This document shows positions 39,036 to 49,832 of a stretch of DNA of 64,000 nucleotides, one piece after another. The notes below the pieces were generated by a model that was not told the DNA's origin, searched no databases, and saw only the letters and a program-made list of their open reading frames with translations. The position numbers were made by a program, and so were the translations under genes. This DNA is from Tetragonia tetragonoides (taxonomy: Eukaryota > Streptophyta > Magnoliopsida > Caryophyllales > Aizoaceae): NCBI GenBank assembly GCA_038025085.1, contig CM076146.1, positions 18,574,001 to 18,638,000 of the forward strand, in the 5' to 3' direction. Numbering within the stretch: position 1 is the stretch's first letter; each line of letters opens with the position of its first letter.

Positions 39036-40196
39036 CTATCCATTCAGCCCATTCTGACGATTACCACCCTGGTTATTTCTGTTTTGACCCTGAACTACAG
39101 GAGGTTGAACATTGTTGTTGCCCCCATCGTTGATCACGGTTTTGCCCTTCAGAGGACAATTAAAAGAACGATGCCCCAACTCTTGATAAATGTAGCATCT
39201 CACCTTATTCCCAGCACAGTCAACCCATGAGTGATTCTTATTGCACCTCTTGCAAACGTAAGGTTTGCCCTTCCAACCCCCATTATTACGATGGTCATTT
39301 CCATTGCCATTCTTTCCATTTCCATTCTTGGAATTCCCACCCTCATTATGGTTATTCCCCTTGTTGTTGTTGTTCCCATTCCGATTGTTCCCTCCCCGAA
39401 ACTTATCCTTCTTCTCGCCACCACTACCCTGATGGTCATCAAATTTCCTCTTTTTCCCAGTCACCTCCTCTCTATGCTTTTGAACCGCAGCTTGGTTCGC
39501 AGCACGATTGTACACCTCTTGCATGGTCTGACACCAATAACCCCCAAAAGACTCACGAATGGTACAATACAACCCATTCTGGAATCTACGGGCCCTATGC
39601 TATTCCGTAGGGACTATTCCTCCCACGAAACGAGCTAGGTCGTCAAACTTTTCAGCATACTCCTGAACAATTATCCTCCCTTGGATAAGGTTCAAGAACT
39701 CGTTATATTTCTGGTCTTGGAGATACTCTGGGTAGTACTCCTCTCTAAGGACCGTTTTGAACATTTCCCAATTAAAACCCTCTCGAGCTCTAATAGCTGT
39801 GCCATTGGTCCTCCACCAACGATCTGCCTTCTTCCGGAACAAATAGACAGCACTGTCCACCTTATGTGCCTCCGGATACCCAGTAATCGCGAAGATTTTC
39901 TCTAAATCCCACGTCCAGTCGTCAAGGAGTACAGGATCCTTGCGTCCCTCAAACACAGGCGGATTATGCCCTTTAATCTTCTTTGATACTGAGGCGAAAT
40001 CGTCACCCCCATCTACCCTATTCTCCTCCCTTTGCATCATCTGCGCGATGAATGCATTGGATTGCGCCAAAGCTTGTTGCGACTGAGCTAGTTGCATCAA
40101 CAAAGCTTACGTTGTTGCCTCTCCATTAACATTATTGTTATCCCCCACTGAACTGGTAGACTCCTCGACTCTTTGTCTATTTCTTCTAGGTGCCAT
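39036..40196 (-). pseudogene. Chromovirus Gag
   Basis: The ATG at 40196 begins MAPRRNRQRVEES. The Gag core runs from about residue 70 to 190 (GHNPPVFEGRKDPVLLDDW, FNWEMFKTVLREEYYPEYL). Then comes a basic Asn/Gly-rich linker (NNRNGNNNNKGNN) and a zinc knuckle (CYIYQELGHRSFNC, with the second Cys replaced by Tyr) preceded by CKRCNKNHSWVDC. In-frame stops near 40110, at 39600 and at 39036 break a single uninterrupted frame. Confidence 0.9.
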
Positions 40197-40712
40197 CTAG
40201 AACCCTAAAGGATCAACAAAAGCAAAAGAAAAGGGTATTAGCTACCCATATCACACTCAGGTGCGATAATCATAACTAACATATACACATTGACTCATAT
40301 ATATGTTTCAATAGCCAACTAGGGCTCTAGGCTCTTATTGCATTCAAGCATGGCCTTGTCACACTCTTGCGTACTAGCAAGTTCAAGGTTTCAATAGACT
40401 TTGTTCTTTCTCAAAAATAAACAATTCACAATCATATTGAAACATCCATGCCCTTTTCATAGGAGTTTTCACAATACTCATGCTCCAGATAGCAAGTAAA
40501 TAACACAATTTCTTGCAAAAATTCCATTTCATAAATCAAATAGTCAAGTATTTGTTCTCAAAAAAATGAGTGATTACCAACCCAAGCCTCAAATAGCATG
40601 AATAAGGTTAAAAAAAATTAACATTCTAAACATAATGTCAAAAACAAATGGCTCGCAGGCCCAAATTAAATCTCAAATAGTTTTCTCAAATGAAACTAAA
40701 TAAATCTAAGAA

Positions 40713-41264
40713 TCACGATTTCTTCGCGATCTTGGGCTTCTTCGCGCTTTTCTCTTGGACTGTCTCTTGGTATATTTCCTCGAGACTCTGGTCAAGCTCA
40801 TTGAACAACTCTGTTTCAAGCTCCTTGGCCTCGTCGACCACTTCCTCCTTATCCTCCTTCGCAGGATGTGGCGGAAATCTAAACTTACATTGTATCTCAA
40901 CTAACGCAAGTTCCTTCATCTCGTCGATCTTGTCGATGATGCCAGGATGTTTCGCGAAGTGCCCCTGCGGTCAGCGCATAGCGCGTCTAAAGATAGAGTC
41001 GAAGCTCTCCTTGAACGGCTTTCCCGCATCGTAGGATTGCTCCCACTCGTCATGAAGCTTGTCTCTGAAAGCCTCCCAAATCTGGTTGTGTCCAAAAGCC
41101 TTGTACATACCATACGCCTTCATGCGTTGTGACCTCAAGGTAGACTTGGCTCCATGGTAGTCGTTATACTTCTTGAAGGTCGCACGCGCCTCGTCCTCAA
41201 ACTCATATAAGCTCTTGTCCCTCTTTCATTGCAGAGTTCGTGGGTCTCTAGGTGAACGACTCAT
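40713..41264 (-). pseudogene. Unrecognised 183-codon leader ORF in the chromovirus
   Basis: Between the PBS and gag, a frame from the ATG at 41264 runs to a stop at 40713, broken by only two TGA codons. It has protein-like composition. The middle segment is Trp/Phe-containing (AFGHNQIWEAFRDKLHDEW), and the C-terminal half is acidic then basic (EDKEEVVDEAKELETELFNE, KSAKKPKIAKKS), probably helical. The ATG is preceded by TTTTCCATTTGCAG, a good splice-acceptor match. I do not recognise the family. The stretch from 40197 to 40712 (between it and gag) and 41265-41465 show nothing else. Confidence 0.5.
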
Positions 41265-41465
41265 CTGCAAATGGAAAACAATACGTTAGTACTTTTCTCG
41301 AGTACCTCAAATAATACCAAAACAAGTAAAAGAAACAAATCAACTCATTTCGGCTTACAAAGCTTTTTATTCACATAACTTAAGTCTATTTATGTTTTCA
41401 TCCTATAAGCATGTCTAAATGACATACTTTACAATTCAAAACGTACATTAGGGACAGTAACATAC

Positions 41466-41477
41466 GCTCTGATACCA
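41466..41477 (-). promoter_or_regulatory. Chromovirus primer-binding site
   Basis: TGGTATCAGAGC on the minus strand, three bases after the LTR end; it matches the initiator methionine tRNA 3' end used by chromoviruses. Confidence 0.88.
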
Positions 41478-41480
41478 ATT

Positions 41481-43882
41481 TGTAACACCCCGAATTTTCG
41501 TCTAATTTAAAACCATTTAAAATCACGAGTTGCAGCGGAAAAAACCCTAGAAATTCGTTATCGCCGTATTTAATGATCAAATTAAATACAAGGCTAGAAA
41601 GAAACCAAATATTTATATTCCAAACACACGTACTAGATAATTAAATAATAACTATCTTTCAAAGCTAACTTAAAAAAATAATACAAATGAAATAAGAATA
41701 GTAACTATTAATTCCCATGTAAGAGAATTACTCTCATTACAATTATAAAAAAAATCTCAATACTATAAGATTCCAATTCTAAACAATAAAATAAATTGTT
41801 CTTAGAAGATATACAATCTTATTGCGTCGCTTCCCTAGCTCTCAACCACGAGCTACAAAATCATGTCAATCTACTCCCCCGTATAGACGAATTTCATATA
41901 GGTTCATCATAGACCCATCATTGAAGAGAAATGGACAATAAACACAAGTAAAAAGAAAAACAACCAATCAGCTACGATGAGTAATTCATAACCACATAGT
42001 CCATTTACGTCTCCAAGTTAAGCCAACATGCTTAACTAAATATAATAATCATGCTTTAAGAAAATAAAAGACGACATGCTTTAATTTAAAGACACACATA
42101 AACACCAAATAATAAATCCAATATTTATTATTATCCATTAGCCAAGTTCATTAGAGAGAATAAAATCGCATAAATTGTCAAACCAACCGCAGTCGATTCA
42201 ATAGGATCTTAGTCCTGTGCACATTGGCAAAGAGGGATCAACCGTCCCAGAGTACAGGTGACTCCCGAAGTACTTCAAATGTTCCTAAGTATGCATACCC
42301 TCTCTCAACCCTTAGGTTTACAAGAAGAACAGTTTCATCTACAAAACTTACTTGCCCAATCATCATATATGGATACAAGTAGTACATTGGGGCTACGACA
42401 CGGAGACATAGACCTGCCCAATATATCTCAATAATAATTCCCATTCGCATCCTTCGGTGGACCCATTACCAAAGATATATTAACTTTCAAATCATTTTAA
42501 TATAGTGATCACATAACAAGTAATACACATATCTTGGCATCTCAAGTAACTACTCCACAGTTACCAATGAACAGTTAAGTTCACAATTTCGATGGCAATA
42601 ATTTCACAGGAATGAGCATGAACACCGTATTCACAACCACCTAACAATATACCTTTTCCAAGATTCCAATATTATTTACCAAATCAATAGCCAAAATCAC
42701 ATTAACTTATTGACACAACATGCTTACAAACATGATCCAAATAGCGATAGGCTATATCCAATTGAACAAATATTAATATATCTTTAGTCTAATAACGCAA
42801 ATAATTACTCCATGTAATTACAAAGATTAACATGTATCATCATATAACATGAACCCCAACAAGTAGACATTGCTACACAAAGTGAATTTCCAACATTTAT
42901 CACATTCATTCACTATCATATAATTCTATACGAATTATCACAAGGAAATAAATAACAATTATCCCTTTTACCAAAATACTCACAAGTCCAAATATGAATT
43001 ATCACTCTCAATCCAATACTAGACATGAATATTCATAATTTATCTAGACATGAATTACGACAATGAATTACCTTTAGCAAAGAGGCAATCCAAAACAATC
43101 AAACAACGTAAGCTCCTTACGTTTAGGTACGGTCAACGGGCCCTAATTTAACAAATATACAATAAACCAATAATCAACACTTTGACTTCTAAACCTCTTA
43201 ATTAGACATTAAAGGTGATTTAGTACCCTTAACTCAAATAATTAAGTTGTTGGAATTTTAATTACTCATGCATACTCAAAAGTTTCCAAAACAAAATTAA
43301 CATAAACCAAATTAGGAAACTTCCCAAAACCTGGCATAATTGAAGTCAACAAGTCAAAACAAATCAAACCACAAAACATCACCCAAAACACCACCACCAT
43401 CCCCACCACCAGCGGGCCCCACCACCAGCAGGTCCGCTGGTGGCCCGCCAGGCTCCAGCCGTGCGTCGCGCAGGCTTCTGCCGTGTGACGTCCTAACCTT
43501 TTTTTTCTTTTTTTTTTTGCTAATCAATTTAACAAATTCCAAATCTAGATTAAACCTGAATAATTAATAAATTTTCAGATTTAATAAAAACACAAGATCC
43601 AACTTTTTAACTCAACCTTTGATTCAAATTCAACAAAGCATTAAACTCAACCCTAATCATGATTCTAGCATGCAAAATTGTAGAATCTAGCAATTCTAGC
43701 GTTTACTCATACAAAACTAGGGTGCATAAAAACTCATACTTGAATCAGATTTAAACCTTTTAAGAATCAAAAACTAGTTAAAAACACTTACTTGTAAATT
43801 TGGGATTAAAATTGAACAACATGATGAATTATGAAAGAGAGTCAAAATTCTCTTTCTTCTTCCCTTGTGTTGGTCAATGGTC

Positions 43883-43921
<39 letters not shown>

Positions 43922-44324
43922 GTGACTTTTTTTTTGTTTAGTAAAGTGTCAGTTGTTTTAGAAGTAGAGTATATTTAGGAACCCAAATATACTCCTTCTT
44001 TCTCTCAACTTCTCCTTTCCTAAAATCTCTCATAAGATCACTCCTCAATCCATTAATTTAGGAAATAATTTTTATCAAACTAAAATAGAATTTTGGTGCC
44101 TTATTTTCGGCCACTTAACCGAAAATAATGACCCAAATACTCACTCAACCAAAATCTTTTTATTTAATTTAGCCCAAATAGAATTAATTAGGTCTAGAAC
44201 CAAAACCCAATTTTAATTAGACACTTTAAACATTTATGAGCCCAATTAATATTTTAAATCCAAATCTGCATTTTGTTTTTAAGTAATTATTATTCTAAAA
44301 TGAATAATAATACGGGGTATTACA
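41481..44324 (-). repeat. 5' LTR of the chromovirus
   Basis: 2844 bp, TGTAATACCCCG on the minus strand at 44324 to GGGGTGTTACA at 41481, directly followed by the PBS. It holds a (GA)n tract at 43885-43920 and a GC-rich island at 43400-43490. Confidence 0.9.
43885..43920. repeat. (GA)n microsatellite in 5' LTR
   Basis: Dinucleotide tract homologous to 23855-23893. Confidence 0.9.
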
Positions 44325-44325
44325 T

Positions 44326-44525
44326 AGGGTTTGGGGGGTTAGGGTTGGGGGTTAGGGTTTGGGGGTTAGGATTGGAGGGTTAGGGTTTGGGGGGTGAGGG
44401 GTTGGGGGGTTAGGATTGGGGGGTTAGGGTTTGGGGGGGTGAGGGTTGGGGGGTTGGGGGTTGGGGGGTGAGAGTTTGGAGGGTTAGGGTTTGGGGGTTG
44501 GGGGTTAGGGTTTGGGGGGTTAGGC
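44326..44525 (+). repeat. Degenerate telomere-like G-rich array
   Basis: About 14 imperfect copies of GGGTTAGGGTTTGGG-type words, all G-rich on the plus strand. It begins exactly at the chromovirus LTR edge. The units are longer and G-richer than the plant telomere TTTAGGG. Confidence 0.85.
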
Positions 44526-44730
44526 TGGGGCTGCAAATTACTGAAATGCCATTAATGAGTAATGAGGCATGTGCTATGCACATGTCCTCATTAATGGATG
44601 GATAAATCTCAGCCTTACATTGAATATGGATCAAGGGTTGAAAAGTGCTCTCATGCTCTCACCCTATAAAGGGGAGGGTTTCCATGAGAACTCTTGTTTA
44701 TATGAGAACCATGAGAACTTATCCTCACTT

Positions 44731-44959
44731 GGGTTAACTTATATGCATAATCGGGTTAACTTTTATACATTACAGGGTCAACTTTTATACATAACCTGGG
44801 TTAACTTATATATATAACCGGGTTAACTTTTATACATGATAGGATTAACTTTTGTACATTACAGAGTTAACTTGTACATATAACAGAGTTAACTTTTATA
44901 CATGATAGGGTTCACTTTCATTTATAAATGGGTTAACTTTTACATTTGATGGAGTTAAT
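44731..44959 (+). repeat. 22-bp minisatellite with GGGTTAAC core
   Basis: GGGTTAACTTTTATACAT-like units start at 44731, 44753, 44775, 44798, 44820, 44841, 44863, 44885, 44907 and 44930. The surrounding 44526-44730 and 44960-45401 contain no supported gene. A short GC-rich Pro/Ser/Leu ORF at 45051-45275 is unremarkable. Confidence 0.88.
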
Positions 44960-45401
44960 AATGAGAAAAATACAGCAACCAAATTTGTGGGCCCACGTGC
45001 AATTAGTGAAAAATAAGAGAAAAGGAAAACGGACATCGAGAGCATAACATTTGTTTCGTTTTCCTGTAGAGATTGAATTGAAGTTCAGTGCATATCATCC
45101 ATCATCTTCTTCACGCCTCTGTCGTCCTTTCCTCGCCCATCCACCGACTATGGTTGGCCGGCAGCCCCTACGGCCCCTCTCAGCCCACCCTCAACTCTCT
45201 CTCCTCCCGGCCTCAAGCCGCCAACCACCTCCCTTCCATCTCACCATCACCAGCGGGCTTGCAATCGATCATTGAACTCGCCGCAATTTAGTGACTCATC
45301 CGCCGGTAGTCGTCGTTAACGTCATCATTTTCCGACATGTTTGCTTCGGATAAGGAGAGAGAAAGGGGATTATATATATATATATGGGAGGGTTCCCATG
45401 A

Positions 45402-45690
45402 CACTACACCAAAAAACACCTACTACAGCGGTCAATTTTGGCCTAAGACAGCAGTTCCGACCGCTTTTATCTCGAGCGCGGGCATATGTAAAACTCTACG
45501 ACAGCGGTTTCGGTTCGACCGCTGTCGTAGATATCTACAAATCAACCGCTGTCGTGCATGGGTCAAAATTGCCTTTCACTTAGTTTTAACGTATGGTCAA
45601 CCGCTGTCGTTGACTGACCACTGTCGTAGGTTACTTACGACAGTGGTTGTTGACCGACCCCTGTCGTAGGTCTGTTTGTTTTTTTTTTTT
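45402..45690 (+). mobile_element. CACTA terminus (CACTA-3)
   Basis: CACTACACCAAAAAACACC begins at 45402. It is followed by many ACAGCGGT/ACCGCTGTCGTA words as direct and inverted copies up to 45670, some forming near-perfect palindromes (GACAGCGGTTTCGG then CGACCGCTGTCG). The likely 3-bp target duplication is TGA (45399-45401). The opposite terminus was not found, so the right boundary of the element is unknown. Confidence 0.72.
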
Positions 45691-47280
45691 TTTTTTTTGG
45701 CTTACGCTTGGCTTGGATTTACCTTTGATTGAAGGTTGAAGTAACAAGTAAGGGATGCCAGTTTATCTTTGCACAAGTGCAGAAAATCAAATTCAAAATT
45801 TTAAAAGAAAAGACAATGGTATGTAACATCATTTTTATAACAAGTAACATTGTTAAACATTTACGAACACCACACACAACAAAATCTGTAAGAGTCGATC
45901 AAGACTTGAACATAAAACTAAGTGCAAGAGTCGGTCAAAACTTGAACATAAAACTAAGTGCACTGAAGACCCCCGATTGCCTCAAAATAGATCTCTTAAT
46001 CTGACTTCTTCCCCTCTTCTTTCGGGTTCTTGGCCTTCAGATTTGAATGTCTCCTGCAAACAGCAAAAACATACATGTTTACAAAAGCTCTAGGAACTAG
46101 TAAGCAAAGCCGGATATGCCCCTAGTTAGAAGACCACAAACATTTATACAACTATAATATCCAGCAAACCCAACACAACCAATAGGTGCAGCAGGGTCTG
46201 TATTCATCAAAAACAAGGGCAGCAATCTTTTTAGAAACAAGCAGACCAGGACACCAAACAGACATAATACCATACACAGCAATAATGAAATTCATGCTCT
46301 CATTATCATTAATTAGAAGCATTAGTGATCCATGCTCTCAATTTTAAGTTAATGAGCACTCACAGTTTTTGCTTCTCATTATTTGAGACATCAGTGGGTT
46401 GTCATCAGATACTGGAAATAGAGCCAGACTTATATTTGAATGAAATATGAACTCCTAAGAGAAAAAGCATTGCAATTAGATAAACCACAACTGAATGCCT
46501 AAATTATGTGAATTGCAACTAAGCTAGTAGTAAACGTTTGATAAATTAAATAAAAACCAAAGCATATATGCAACAACTATAATTAAAGTACATCACATTA
46601 CATTACCTTGCCCTCAGCTTCAGCAACCATAACACAAATTACCAACTCACCCAATTCAATCCCCTTCCTATCAGCTTTTGAAGTGTAAAAGATAAAGTCA
46701 GAATTTTAAATTTGCAAAACCTGTCCGATTAATCTGAATTATATCAAAATCAGAACATTAAGTGAAATCAAAATCCAAGTACAGAGAACACCTACTGAAC
46801 ATAACTGAATTCAACTTAAACTTTACACCAACTGAATTCGCATAACCCATCCTTTGCTGCTTTGACACTCTCCTCTCAGTTCACCATTAGAAACTAAGTC
46901 AGTACTCAGACTCGAAACCCATCCCAATAGTGTTAAGAATTCATAAATCAAAATTACAAATAAAACAAGCAAACAAGAAAGTATTCTATTTCTACTGCAT
47001 AGGAAATCAAACTTAAGCTAAATCAGTTTCATCATCCAATCCTCAGGGCAACAAGAAGCAAGGCAGAATAAAGAAGAAAAACAATGTATTTAACTAAAAA
47101 ACCTAAAACCTATTTGTAAATTGTAACTGGATCATGTATACTGAAGCAAAACCTGCATAACAGACTAATAGTAACTCAGAAAAAAAGAATAATACTCCAT
47201 AAATGCTTGTAACTTAGACTCACCAGTAGCCTGATGAAACAAATCCCAAATGATAGAAATTCCCCAGTAGCCTGATATAA
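45691..47280 (-). other. AT-rich region with exon-like fragments
   Basis: There is no intact gene. Two minus-strand pieces look like exons. About 46610-46685 ends in a GT donor (KADRKGIELGELVICVMVAE then AEGK). About 46002-46053 starts after a CAG acceptor and ends in a stop (NLKAKNPKEEGKKSD). A 36-bp direct repeat containing GACTTGAACATAAAACTAAG lies near 45891 and 45927. These may be exons of a CACTA gene or captured host exons. I cannot name them. Confidence 0.3.
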
Positions 47281-47286
47281 CTTAGA

Positions 47287-47322
47287 CTCTCTCTCCCTCC
47301 CTCCCTCCCTCCCTCCCTCCCT

Positions 47323-47372
<50 letters not shown>
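47287..47372. repeat. Compound (CCCT)n(CT)n microsatellite
   Basis: Nine or so CCCT units followed by about 40 bp of CT. Confidence 0.95.
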
Positions 47373-47387
<15 letters not shown>

Positions 47388-47673
47388 CTATTTCTAGCTT
47401 CCTTATACTTCTTTCTCACTCTCTTGTGTTAGATTTAGAAAAAATGTAGACGAAGTTGCTCTGAAAGGGATGGGAACTTGATAAGATTATCAAATGAAAG
47501 ACTGACTTTCCTCCGTGTTTGGTTTGTCTTTACGTCATATGGCCAACTAATATATTTCCAAGGTATATGCTCTAGGCACCCATAGACTGAAAGGGAACTT
47601 TTACTAAAAGCAATAAGGGATGGGAACTTGATAAGATTATCAAATGAAAGACTGACTTTCCAAATAAGAGAAC

Positions 47674-48207
47674 AAAGCAATGATCAAGAAGTAATCCCAA
47701 GAGGCCGAAGTGCCAACGCAAGTGATGAAAAGAACAGAAAACTAGAAAATTTGAAATCGGAAGAATACGTATACCTCCATTGTTAATTCCTGACTTCGTA
47801 GCCCACTTGACCAAAACTGAGCTACAGCTAATTCAATTGTCCGACCACCCTCTTCTTGAAAGAAAAGGTTTTAGCTGAAGGAGACGAGGATGTCACCACA
47901 CTCTCTGTTTTGGCAAGCCTTTTCAAGGGAAAAAGATGCAAAGATGCAGAAGATAAGCAATAAGTTGACTGAATCCGGACACCTATGATGAGTATTAGGG
48001 CCATTTTTCATATCTCTATCATATCGGCAACGTGAAAATCCCAAGAGGCCGGAGTGCCAATGCAAGTGATGAAAAGAATAGAAAACTAGAAAATTTGAAA
48101 TCGGAAGAATACGTATACCTCCATTGTTAATTCCTGACTTCGTAGCCCACTTGACCAAAACTGAGCTACAGCTAATTCAATTGTCCGACCACCCTCTCCT
48201 TGAAAAA
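47674..48207 (-). repeat. Direct duplication carrying an exon-like fragment
   Basis: About 175 bp at 47690-47866 recur at 48032-48207 with few changes. In both, the minus strand keeps an open frame (GGRTIELAVAQFWSSGLRSQ then ELTME) ending at a GT donor. This resembles my recollection of a segment of plant tripeptidyl-peptidase II, but I could not verify that. A second repeat, about 45 bp (GGGATGGGAACTTGATAAGA...), occurs at 47467 and 47618. Nearby 48210-48236 is a CT tract. Confidence 0.5.
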
Positions 48208-48312
48208 TGACATCTCTCTCTCTCTCTCTCTCTCTTTCTCATTTTGGTATTTCTACTTATTACCATTATTTCGTTTTGTCTTTACCTATTGGATGGGAAC
48301 ATAGGAATATTG

Positions 48313-48371
48313 TGATGTCATGCATGACATCATAAGGTGATGTCATGAAATGATGTCATGCATGACATCAT
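48313..48371. repeat. Two perfect 20-bp palindromes
   Basis: TGATGTCATGCATGACATCA is at 48313-48332 and 48351-48370 (the second extends to 22 bp). A half copy lies between them at about 48338-48348. The arms resemble bZIP-type TGACATCA boxes. Confidence 0.85.
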
Positions 48372-48813
48372 AATTCCATTCCTTATTTATTTTTGTATTT
48401 TCTCTTTTATACTCTTTTTGAATTTTTGCTTTATTTTCTCTTTGGGCTTTGCTTTGCTAATGGGTTGGGTCACCTTATGGACCCTAAATGCCCTTTTAGC
48501 CCAAATGACTTATTTAGTTAGGGTACTTACAGTTAATGCTAATATTAATTGTATTAATTATTTAAAAGAAAAATTCAAGTCAAAATCTGGCCTCTACAGA
48601 TGCCCCTCGTTGGCCGAGTTTCTGAGGAATTGATCAGGTTCCAAGGAAATGAAGGTCGACGATACAAAAGACACCTAATTTTGACTTGCGAAATTATTAA
48701 TTATAACAACGATAATAATTATAGTTTAAATGGTAGTGGCCTAGCCACTAACCACATTCTTCCGTGTAGCTCAGGGCGCAACTTCTTTGATCTTGAAGTT
48801 TAACCGTTGTTCT
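48372..48813 (+). other. Possible LTR end and leader of a plus-strand element
   Basis: CTCTACA at 48592-48598 followed by GATGCCCCTCGTTGGCCGAG resembles the LTR/leader border of some plant gypsy elements. No matching second LTR was found, so this is tentative. Confidence 0.25.
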
Positions 48814-48939
48814 TCTGGATGTTCTGGATGTTCTGGATATTCGGGATTTTCTGGATGTTCTGGATCTTCTGAATGTTCTGGATCTTCTGGATGTTCTGGA
48901 CGTTTTGGATCTTCTGGATGTTCTGAATGTTCTGGGATA
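48814..48939 (+). repeat. 9-bp tandem array, 14 units
   Basis: TCTGGATGT and close variants repeat every 9 bp without an indel. The frame reads Ser-Gly-Cys/Ser/Tyr repeats, but no gene is supported. Confidence 0.93.
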
Positions 48940-48942
48940 TCT

Positions 48943-49103
48943 CTGGGCGTAACCTATTTTATCTCGAAGTATAACCATAATACAGCTCGGATGCTTCCGG
49001 GCGTAACCTCTTTTATCTCGAGGTATAACCAGAATTCTTCTCGCTCGGATGCTTCTGGGCGTAACCTCTTTTATCTCGAGGTATAACCATAATTCTTCTC
49101 GAT
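48943..49103 (+). repeat. Tandem repeat of 54-59 bp with GGGCGTAACC core
   Basis: Cores at 48945, 48999 and 49058, each followed by TTTTATCTCGAGGTATAACC or a close variant. A diverged unit (GGGCGCAACTTC) at 48774 lies before the 9-bp array. 49104-49832 holds repeated TTCTTCCGATAA words but no supported gene. Confidence 0.88.
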
Positions 49104-49832
49104 TCATTTGATAATTCTTCCTTGAGTTCAAAGCTTCAAACGTCCTTCTTCTGATAATTCTTCCGATAATTCTTCCAAATCTTCGTGTGCATGCATGCAC
49201 GATAATCTTCTTTTCTATTCTTCATTTCCTCACCTTCTAACTCCTCAATTTTTCAGTCTTCTAAATGCTTCTCTTATGCAAAATGTTCATGCTTTTTTTG
49301 ATAAAAATTGCTCCAAGGCAAAAGATTTGCTTCTTTATTTTCGAAAACGTCTCTCTTTTGATTTGAAAGTTCAATTCATCATTTTTCTTCAAAATTACTT
49401 TTCTCAAATTTTCGGGATTATTTTTTAAATAAAATCCGGGTTCATTTTCTTCATAAAATCATTTCTCGAATTTCCAGAATAAAACCCGAGTTCATTTTTT
49501 TTCATAAAAGACATCAATAAAGGTTCATGTTCATCCAAGGATGGCACATTAGTTCACTAATGAACTATGTTAATGGCTCTTTTGAATTTTAATCACATAA
49601 TTCAAATATCTCCGAAGATAGTATGGTTTGAATGCATGGGGAATGTTCATGTTTTATTTTGGTGAAAGGTGTAAGAATGCTTATGTAAGGGGTTTAATGG
49701 CAAAATTAACAAAACCATCACCCCCTTCCTTTATAGCCATGGTCGGCCACCCTATGGAGTACACCACTCCATTTTTCCCTTCATCTTCTCCCTTCTGTAC
49801 TTACTTCCATTCTTGCTTCAAGCTCATTTCCC

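Noticed and set aside
39227..39638. Plus-strand ORFs of 127 and 135 codons
   Set aside because: Antisense shadows of the Asn/Gly-rich Gag linker.
44326..44525. True chromosome end
   Set aside because: The units are degenerate and not TTTAGGG, and unrelated sequence continues on both sides.
45337..45669. 110-codon plus-strand ORF
   Set aside because: It crosses the CACTA-3 terminus and follows subterminal repeats, so it is fortuitous.
48748..49200. Arg/Ser-rich protein on the minus strand
   Set aside because: It is the antisense of the 9-bp and 54-59-bp repeats, not an SR protein.
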